From positions 59,296-74,236 of the forward strand of contig MU631431.1 of the NCBI GenBank assembly GCA_026770615.1: DNA of 14,941 nt, in the 5' to 3' direction. The stretch is from Pavlovales sp. CCMP2436. Lineage: Eukaryota; Haptophyta; Pavlovophyceae; Pavlovales. Under the pieces are notes generated by a model. That model was not told the origin of the DNA. It saw nothing but the letters and a program-made list of their open reading frames with translations, and searched no databases. The position numbers and the translations under genes are program-made. Positions 8,746 to 14,941 of this stretch are shown piece after piece (the first letter of the stretch is position 1; each line of letters opens with the position of its first letter).

Positions 8746-8870
8746 TTAATATAATTTCGTCTTCATCATCATCCACCACTTCTACCAGCTCCCCACTTCG
8801 GCGTAGCGCGTAGGAGCCTGCGTCGGAGCGCTTAGATCAGCCTGACTTGAACTTGAAACGTACCGCCAGC

Positions 8871-8920
8871 CCGAACCCCCCTACATTAATATAAAAAAAA
8901 TCGAACCCCCCGCCTGGGGG
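8871..8920. repeat. Two units of the 40-bp repeat family also found at 5430-5500
   Basis: CGAACCCCCCTACATTA and ATCGAACCCCCCGCCT parallel GAATGTACTCCCTCCTACATTA and ATCGAATGTACCCCCGCCT in the other block. The main difference is the missing TGTA. Confidence 0.6.
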
Positions 8921-8959
8921 GGGGGGGGTTCGCTGTGCACCGGTGCCTGGCTCCAGCAG

Positions 8960-9343
8960 TGACTATTTCTTATTAATATATTTATATATTACGACGGACG
9001 GACACGACCTAACTCGCGATCTCAACAACGTCGGCTTCAACTTTGATGGGCGTTGGCGTCTCGACGAGCTGGGGCAAGGCCACACAAGACAAGGCGTTTT
9101 GAAACTATATATATAACCGGCCGTTATGATTATCGCATTTAGAGCGCAATAATGTCGTTGGATGTATCGCGTAACATTTTAATTACATATATATATAAAT
9201 AGTACATAACTAATAATGCATGCATTATTCCGCAGCTGCCTTCTACTCCGCCATCGCTACTAAAATTCAATTTGCGGTAAAAATTACTCAACAAAAAAGG
9301 GTTTGTTTACCCCCCTTATCTAGCTCAAAAATGGCCGGGTATA
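8960..9343. other. AT-rich intergenic region, no gene seen; likely 3' flank of the nine-exon gene
   Basis: TA-rich runs occur near 9106 and 9187, and a perfect 18-bp palindrome lies at 9212-9229 (AATAATGCATGCATTATT). Nothing coding is visible. Confidence 0.6.
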
Positions 9344-12300
9344 TCAATCGGACAGGCCGACGCCCCTGCGCACAGCGAGCTCGAGCAGTCGCTCCTCGCA
9401 CAGTCGCTCGCGCTCGTGCAGTACAGCGAGCACCGCATCGCTCTCCAGCACCGCAGCCCCCGATCGGGTAGCCCACTCGGGCGTTGGTGTGGCCCCAATG
9501 CTCGTGGCGACCTCTGGGGGGGAAAGGGACGGCGCGGCCTCAAGCGGGGCGCCCTCTCCCCCGTTTGTTGGTTTCGCGTCTAGCGTCCCCGCCCCCGCCC
9601 TCTCCGAACGCGCCGCAGGCTCGGCTTGGAGCTGCGGCTCCAGCCGAGGTGCCAACGCCGCGTCAGTGGCTTTGGCATCAGTGTCGAGCTTGCGTCTAGC
9701 TGACGAGCTCGAGCGCGCCTCCGCCTCCTTCACATCACATTACAATAATTGAGAATAAAATAAGAACAATAATCAAACTCACAGTTGAAAGGTCATGCCA
9801 TTTCGCCTCGGGATTCAAGTCGTAAAACAAACAAATAAACTAATAAACGAATCTCCTCGCGCGTGCTTTCGCCTTCTTAATTGTTATGATGTAATAATTT
9901 TTTTTTTATGATTTTTTTTATTGTTTCTATCGCTTTTATTGCGATTGCTAGTTATTATTATCCTTTACAACACATTACACATGCTTGATACTAACATGAA
10001 TAAGAACAATCATATGAATAAGAATACTCGCATTGAAAGGTCATGCCCGTAGGCCTTCGGGATGCGAGCCGGGGGACGTTACAACAACTAAAAAAAAAAA
10101 GATAGAGTTGCACATCTCTGCTTCCTCCATCTCGTCAGGCAATACTAACCCCCCCCAACCCCCACCTACACCCACACTCACACCCATTAACTAATCAACG
10201 AACCTCCCTCCTCGCCTCGAACGATGAGCTCGTGCGACTTCGCGCGGCGCTGTACGGCGCTGGAAAGAACCCGCCGCCTTCTTGGGTGGGGGCGGGGCCG
10301 GGGGGAGGGGGGGGGCGGTTGGTGTTCCGATACCAGTGGTGTGTGTGGGGGGGGGGTCTTACGATGCCAAGTATCATATCACTGCGCTGGGAAGAACCCA
10401 TCGCCTTCGCCAACTGGGAAAAATACATATGGGGAGATTTCTTGAGCGGCCTGTTCGTTTCGAGGATAAAAAATCACAAAATATGTCTGGACCAAAAGAT
10501 ACTCTAGGAACAAATTAAAAGTTTCTATAAAACCGTACGGCGCTGGGAAGAACTTTTGCCCCCAGGTAAAGTATATATGTAGGGAGATACTTTGAGCGGT
10601 CTGTTCGTTTCGAGGATAAAGAATCTCTAAATATTTTTAAACTCAAAGATATCCTTAAAATAAATTAATAAAAAAACGAACAAAGTTCTCAGCTTTAATG
10701 AGTGCCATCACCTGCCGCCCCCTCTCCTGCTCCACGGCCTTCAAGACACAGTTGTTTTTATTCTAATTATTTTCACAAACACTCACACACACGCTCACAC
10801 TCTCACACACGCAGTCGCACACTCACACACTCACTCACACACACAACACACACACACACACACAACACACTCACTAACACACACAAAACACATACACACT
10901 CCTCCCTTGCGCCCTCACCTCCAAGACCAGCAGTGTCTGCGGCAGCGACGGTGCCACGCGCCCCCGCGTCAGCATCCGCAGACCCCCCCGTATCTGAGGC
11001 CGACGTGCGGTGCGTTTGCTCGTGGCCAAGAGGTGAGCACTCGTCCGACTCAGCAGACGCCCCTATCGAAATAAAATAAAATAAAATACATAATTATGTC
11101 TATTCACTCTTCCGAATCGGCCCCAGAGGACGCATGCACACCTGTCGCAAGCGTAGGGTGGTACAGATGGGACGCACATAAATATAAACAAGTATATAGA
11201 TTTAATGAAATAATTATTTGCGCATGGCCGAGGGGAGAACACTCGTCCGACTCGGCGCCTAAATTACAAATACATTTTTTATGTCATCAGTACGTGGACA
11301 ACGATGAGGTGTGAGATCTTCTTCTGATATAGCTACAACATATGCACTAGGCTTGTGGACCACTTCTCGTCCAACTCGGTACCGGAGGACGCATGCACCC
11401 TACAGGATGCAAATATGACACATATAAATATAAATATTATATATCTAGGGGTCGGGGGGGGGAGGGGGGGGGGTTACAGGGGGCCGCTGGCAATAAGTGA
11501 GGCGATTTTGAAACGTGGGACGCGCGGGCAAGAGCGTTGGGGCTGGCAACGCAGGCTTTGCTTTATGCTCACCGTGTTTAAAAAAAATCGAGGGTCATCC
11601 TCGGTCTTCCTTATAACGACATTTATTTTATTCGGTAGTCGCAAGCGTGGGGCGGGTACAGACGAGACGCGCGAGTTGCCAGCTCGCTTGTTTCTGGCCA
11701 CTCGGACGGTAGTCTTTTTTTTTTCTTAAAGATCGACCCTAAGAGAATAGACTGAAATACCCGAAGGACGCAGGCTACCCCACATTTAAAAATATTTAAT
11801 AAAACTTACTGGCCACACTTCGTTGTCTTCGGGAAGCGCTCACTACAGGGGGTCGCGGGCAATAAGAAACCGTACCGTTAGGAAACTGAGCCGAGCCTCG
11901 TTTTGTGTGCCCTTCAACAGTATTTTAAGCAAAACTTGACCCGTCTGCTGCCCCACCTTTCTATAAGTAAGTCGTAGTAGTTGAAAAAAATAATGTACCT
12001 TCTGCCTTGGCACTCGCAGCGCACGGCGACGGGGCGACAGGCGAGTCCGGGACGTACGAGTCCGGGACGTGCGAGTCCGGGACGTTCGAGTCCGGGACAT
12101 GCGAGTCCGGGAGTGAGTCCAATAGCGAGTCCGGGACTAGCGAGTCCGGGACTAGCGAGTCCGATAGCGAGTCTGGAAGCGGGGAGATGGTACGCACCTG
12201 ACTACTGTCTCCCGTATTTCCCTCTCCCGTACTCACCTCTCCCGTACCCCCCTCGGCCTCCGCAATGACGTCCTCACTTTGTTCCTCTTCGCCAAACTCA

Positions 12301-13840
12301 AATACAAATAGCTCAGGCGTACGCCCGCCCGTCGCGCCGGTGCCCGTATGCCCAGCCACCGAGGCGCCAGCGCTCAAGTCCGTATGCAAGTCCGTACGCA
12401 AGTCCGTACGCAAGCCCGGGACATGCGAGTCCATATGCAAGTCCGCGCTCGGCACCGAGCTCGAGGCGTCCGCGTTCGTGCCCGCGTTCGTAGTGACCGC
12501 GTTCGTAGCTACTGCGTCCTTAGCTACCGCGCCGGCTCGCGCCGGTGGCCCGAAGATCGACTCCCAGAGCACCTCCAGCGCCTGCACGAATGGCGGGTTG
12601 AGAGGGGACGCGCAGGGCGGGTTCAGCCGGGTTCAGAGGGTACAGGAAGGGCGGGTTCAGAGGGGACGCGTAATAAACAATGAAATAAAATGTGTTGACA
12701 ACAAATAAACATTATCTCAAATTACATTACCATACCAACGATAATATTGTTGATAATATATTGAGAAAAATTTACCGCGCCGCCTCCGCCCGCGCCGCCG
12801 ACCCCGCGGCCAAACCAGCTGTGGACTGTCTGACCGATGAGGTCGTTCGCCTTGGCCCAAATAGCGACCTCCTGCCCCGAGGCTGCCCGCTGCTGCGCGT
12901 GCGCGTGGCCGTGCGTGGCGGCCGCGTGCGGCGAGAGCGGCGGCGGTGACGACGGCGGGCGGCGATGCGGGGAGCCGGGCGAGCGTGGAGCTGAGAGATA
13001 TGTAATATTATAGTGAATACTATGATATAAATATTATTCAGAGAAGTAAGAGAAATAGTATTCAGAGTCGTTCGAGAGCTGAGCAGACAAAAGAAAAAGA
13101 AAAAAAGACGCACCTAATGTTTTTCCCACTGGCGCAGCGCTGGACAGCCCGAGGATCGTCGCCGGATGAGGGGACCGGAGCTGCGAGGGGTCTGGAGGCG
13201 ACGCATCCAATGTCGGTCCCGACGTCGGCGTAACTCCTAATAATAATAATAATGATAATAATAAATAAGTATATAAGGGGCTCGGAGTGGGTCTGGGGGC
13301 GACGCATCTGATGGCACTAGAGCGCCCACTGAGAAGGGGAGAGGGGGGAAGAGAGCGGGGGGGGAGAGGGAGGGGGGGGGGGACCAAAAAAAAAAAAAAG
13401 AATATTAACGAATGAAGGGTCTGGGGCGACGCATCCGATGGCGGCAACGGTGCGCACTGCAGCATAACCCCTTAAAAGATAGAGGGTGTAAATGAATGAA
13501 TGGATACCCATATATAGCGGTGTTTATGCCATGCCCGTACGCCTTCGGGCCGCAAGTCGGAAGACGTTCAAAGAACTAGAATTTAGATGGCACTGCAGCG
13601 TAACCCTCGAGACTGCACCTGCACTAGGGCCGACGCGGCGTGGCAAACTATCTTTTTATATAACAGTTATTGGCAATTCTAATCCATCTGTAGCTTGAAT
13701 ATCCTTTATATACAAATAAGGTTCTACAATTCTGCGATCGCCCAAAACAAAAAACAAAATTGGCTCTGTGTCGTCCACAATCGCAGCCAGCTTAAAGATT
13801 ATTTATACATAAATAAGGTTCTAAAATTCTAAATTTGTTT

Positions 13841-13871
<31 letters not shown>

Positions 13872-14702
13872 GAAGAAGAATAATAATAAGAAGAAGAATA
13901 ATAAGAAGAAAAAAAATAAGAAAAAGAAGAATAATGTTTCACCTGGCTCTGTGTCGTCCGCAATCGCAGCCAATGAAATGGCGCACACATTTTGTTTTTA
14001 CAATTTTTTTTTTTTTTTTTTTTTTTAACAAATTCCCCATTCTATCTCTATTGAGGTGCCTGGAGTCTAGCTTCATAGGATAGCAAATTAGTTAACCTGG
14101 CTCTGTGTCGTCTACAATTGCAGCCAGCGAAATGGAGCTCACTCCCAGAAGGGCCGCGCGCCGCTGCAGCTCCGAAACGCCAACCGGCGACGTGTCGCTT
14201 CTGCCCCTCTGTGCATCAGCCACCGCCAGTACCGCCGAATCTACCAAGGCCGCAGGCTTCGTCGGCATGGAGGCCGCGGCAAGAGACGCCTGTCACAGGG
14301 TAGGGGAGGGTCACATAAGGGGGATATGGTGAGGTGGGGTGGAGTGGGGGGGGGCAGTAGGTGCTCAGTCAATAATCAATGTGTGTGCTCACCGCGCGAT
14401 TCTTCTAGGCCATGCGCCCTTTCGTGTCGGTTACAAACACACATTCGTAACCATCGTGCTCAATTTATCACAGGAGGTAAACACATTCCGGACTATGCAA
14501 GGGTACAGACAACCTCCCCCCCCCTCCGTGTCGGTTACAAACACACCGCGCGATTCCGGGCCTCGTGCCCACACGTGGCTACCTGCAATCGCACGCACGC
14601 GGCTCGCGCAGCATCGAAGCCGCGCCGAGCGCTGCGCGCGCGCGTAGCGCACTGCAGCGTGACTGCGGCAGTGGCGCGCGCAGCGGCGGCACGTGCGACC
14701 CC
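9344..14702 (-). CDS. Unrecognised low-complexity protein, nine exons visible, 5' end outside window
   Basis: Proposed exons in transcription order: 14702-14583, 14289-14097, 13236-13114, 12990-12776, 12581-11999, 11062-10919, 10738-10712, 10259-10204, 9727-9344. Lengths sum to 1845 bases, all phases match (0 or 1), and the frame ends at a TGA at 9344, giving 614 residues. All donors are GT and all acceptors AG. Visible segments are an Ala/Arg-rich start, MPTKPAALVDSAVLAVADAQ, a Pro-rich stretch, then EVAIWAKANDLIGQTVHSWFG, LEVLWESIFGPP, an acidic FEFGEEEQSED, two tandem peptide-repeat arrays, Ser/Ala-rich linkers and a helical C-terminus (VLAVLHERERLCEERLLELA). No domain is recognised; much of it would be disordered. 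The first visible exon starts at an ATTATTCAG acceptor, so upstream exons probably lie beyond the right edge. The 27-nt exon and exon 1 are the least certain. Confidence 0.65.
9757..10216. repeat. Two-copy diverged duplication in the last intron, including the exon 8 donor edge
   Basis: AATAAGAACAAT...TTGAAAGGTCATGCC occurs at 9757-9798 and again ending at 10047. The plus-strand sequence flanking the exon 8 donor, ACGAACCTCC...CCTCG near 10199-10216, recurs as ACGAATCTCCTCGCG at 9847-9861. Confidence 0.6.
10296..10360. repeat. G-rich tracts with G-quadruplex potential
   Basis: Several runs of G (up to 10) occur within 65 bases of the exon 8 acceptor. On the minus strand they form a C-rich pyrimidine tract. 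Similar tracts lie at 11453-11473 and 13356-13382. Confidence 0.75.
10381..10675 (-). repeat. About 155-bp tandem duplication carrying copies of the exon 8 acceptor (10381-10402, 10533-10560)
   Basis: The true acceptor reads TTCTTTCCAG|CGCCGTACAG. The copies read TTCTTCCCAG|CGCAGTGAT and TTCTTCCCAG|CGCCGTACGG. Beyond the junction the two copies also share, on the plus strand, GGGAGAT, TTGAGCGG and CTGTTCGTTTCGAGGATAAA. Confidence 0.85.
10778..10905. repeat. (CA)n / CACACT microsatellite in intron 6
   Basis: About 120 bases of CACACA, CACTCA and CACAA units lie between exons 6 and 7. They open a meaningless Thr/His frame on the plus strand. Confidence 0.9.
11063..11998 (-). other. Intron 5 of the nine-exon gene (936 nt), repeat mosaic
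   Basis: Besides the exon 6 edge copies, this has a pair at 11147-11176 and 11638-11667 (GTCGCAAGCGTxGGGxxGxTACAGA) and another at 11476-11496 and 11846-11864 (GGGGGxCGCxGGCAATAAG). No extra exon is needed for the frame. Confidence 0.6.
11102..11405 (-). repeat. Three intronic copies of the exon 6 acceptor edge (11102-11142, 11221-11262, 11354-11405)
   Basis: The exon starts GATAG|GGGCGTCTGCTG and continues GAGTCGGACGAGTG. The copies read TTTAG|GCGCC-GAGTCGGACGAGTG, TGTAG|GGTGCATGCGTCC...GAGTTGGACGAG, and ACAG|GTGTGCATGCGTCC...GATTCGGAAGAGTG. AG is present in all three. Confidence 0.8.
12043..12180 (-). repeat. Coding minisatellite, 15-bp unit (PDS-V/L-x pentapeptides)
   Basis: On the plus strand the unit is GAGTCCGGGACxTxC, repeated about nine times with some 12-base variants. 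In the minus-strand exon it encodes runs such as HVPDSNVPDSHVPDSY. All length variants are multiples of three, so the frame is kept, which supports coding. Confidence 0.85.
12379..12448 (-). repeat. Coding minisatellite, 12-bp unit (RTDL tetrapeptides)
   Basis: Units of GTCCGTACGCAA type encode RTDLRTDLHTDL on the minus strand, then degrade into HMDSHVPGL. They lie in the same exon as the PDS array and again keep frame. Confidence 0.75.
12582..12775 (-). other. Intron 4 of the nine-exon gene with repeated pyrimidine tract
   Basis: Near its acceptor, CCCCTCTGAACCCGCC-type sequence is repeated three to four times between 12600 and 12670. The donor is GCG|GTAAAT and the acceptor GTGCAG|GCGCTG. 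Confidence 0.6.
13287..13611 (-). repeat. Three intronic copies of the exon 3 5' edge (13287-13316, 13417-13475, 13586-13611)
   Basis: The exon's GGATGCGTCGCCTCCAGACC block (13187-13216 region) recurs as CAGATGCGTCGCCCCCAGACC and CGGATGCGTCGCCCCAGACC. The acceptor-proximal AG|GAGTTACGCC part recurs as AAG|GGGTTATGCTGCAG near 13475 and GAG|GGTTACGCTGCAG near 13611. Confidence 0.8.
13525..13578. repeat. Third copy of the CATGCCCGTA-CTTCGGG dispersed motif
   Basis: CATGCCCGTACGCCTTCGGGC then CAAGTCGGAAGACGTTC matches 10042-10080 (CATGCCCGTAGGCCTTCGGG...GACGTT) and more weakly 9794-9824. This is a dispersed non-coding repeat in at least two introns of the same gene. Confidence 0.65.
13761..13981 (-). 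repeat. Two intronic copies of the exon 2 donor edge (13761-13793, 13942-13981)
   Basis: The true exon end at 14097-14135 encodes ISLAAIVDDTEP and then CCAG|GTTAAC. The copy at 13942-13981 still encodes ISLAAIADDTEP and keeps CCAG|GTGAAA. The copy at 13761-13793 keeps LAAIVDDTEP but has lost the GT (CCAATTTT). Confidence 0.85.
13835..14029. repeat. AAT/AAG microsatellite and T run
   Basis: (AAT)n passes into AAG/AAT mixtures at 13841-13935. A run of about 20 T lies near 14007-14026. Both are intronic. Confidence 0.9.
14424..14558. repeat. Intron 1 direct repeats
   Basis: GTGTCGGTTACAAACACAC occurs at 14424-14442 and 14528-14546. ACCGCGCGATTC occurs at 14391-14402 and 14545-14556. The order of the two blocks is reversed between copies. 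Confidence 0.85.
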
Positions 14703-14846
14703 CTGAATTATTATTATTGTTATTTGTATAATTAGTATTATTATTCGTATTAGTAGTAGTATTCTTACTAACGAGATGCTGTAAGGTAGGAGTTAGAGTT
14801 AGGAATGGTGAATAGAAAAAGCAGCAATAGCAGCAGCAACATAATC

Positions 14847-14941
14847 GAAGAAGAAGAAGAAGAAGAAGAAGAAGAAGAAGAAGAAGAAGAAGAAGAAGAA
14901 GAAGAAGAAGAAGAAGAAGAAGAAGAAGAAGAAGAAGAAGA
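14847..14941. repeat. (GAA)n microsatellite at right edge
   Basis: About 31 GAA triplets run to the end of the window. Long GAA/TTC tracts can form triplex DNA. It probably lies in a further intron or flank of the nine-exon gene. Confidence 0.95.

Larger units (their letters stand above)
8420..8959. mobile_element. Small TIR-bounded element, MITE/foldback-like (about 540 bp)
   Basis: The ends are 31-bp inverted repeats at 8420-8450 and 8929-8959, matching at 27 of 31 positions. The outer tips are CTGCTGGAGCCAG and CTGGCTCCAGCAG, and both arms contain GGTGCACAG-type sequence. Inside are a diverged palindrome, two 40-bp family units and a G run at 8916-8928. No target-site duplication is convincing, and no transposase is encoded. 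It could be a non-autonomous DNA transposon or a local inverted duplication. Confidence 0.55.

Noticed and set aside
10034..10080. CATGCCCGTAGGCCTTCGGG motif as a tRNA or SINE promoter
   Set aside because: There is no B-box-like GGTTCGAANCC nearby and no cloverleaf could be drawn, so it was kept only as a dispersed repeat.
10702..11079. Plus-strand Thr/His/Ser-rich frame
   Set aside because: It is a translation of the CA microsatellite and the antisense of exon 6.
14326..14706. Plus-strand 126-residue frame at the right end
   Set aside because: It spans tandem intronic repeats. The minus strand gives a 120-base exon in phase with the next exon.
1..14941. CRISPR arrays, prokaryotic operons, phage modules
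   Set aside because: The repeats are not spacer-separated palindromic units, and the genes have spliceosomal introns and eukaryotic families.

Overview
The window looks like nuclear DNA from a unicellular eukaryote, probably an alga or other protist. The coding blocks are GC-rich with G/C-ending codons. They are broken by spliceosomal introns and set in AT-rich, microsatellite-filled DNA. I cannot name the lineage; a haptophyte-like alga is a guess. There is no sign of operons, ribosome binding sites, CRISPR, rRNA or tRNA genes.

Everything I can identify as a gene lies on the minus strand, so the layout reads from right to left. At 14702-9344 there is an unrecognised gene of at least nine exons. 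All nine junctions keep one reading frame across 1845 coding bases. Around 8420-8959 sits a small element with terminal inverted repeats and an inner palindrome. At 7803-6584 is a decayed Sel1-repeat plus MYND-finger gene. At 6465-5825 is a decayed C-terminal piece of an acyl-CoA-synthetase-type (AMP-binding) enzyme. The 5500-5000 and 4945-4090 stretches are repeats and ambiguous open frames. At 3007-48 is the 5' part of a ZNFX1-like (UPF1-type, SF1) RNA helicase gene. It runs off the left edge just before its Walker A exon.

The most unusual signal is in the introns. In at least five introns of the two intact genes, the first or last 20-45 bases of a neighbouring exon recur one to three times inside the intron. 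In most copies the AG or GT splice dinucleotide is retained. The copies are separated by AT-rich or simple-sequence DNA. Other points of note are a GC-AG intron, an intron with no obvious AG acceptor, a long diverged hairpin inside a TIR-bounded element, and a 40-50 bp repeat family shared by two distant loci.

Nothing suggests that the genes form one pathway. The helicase family acts in RNA surveillance and small-RNA biology, the Sel1-MYND protein would be a protein-interaction scaffold, and the ligase fragment is metabolic. All exon boundaries were inferred by eye from frame, splice motifs and family resemblance.
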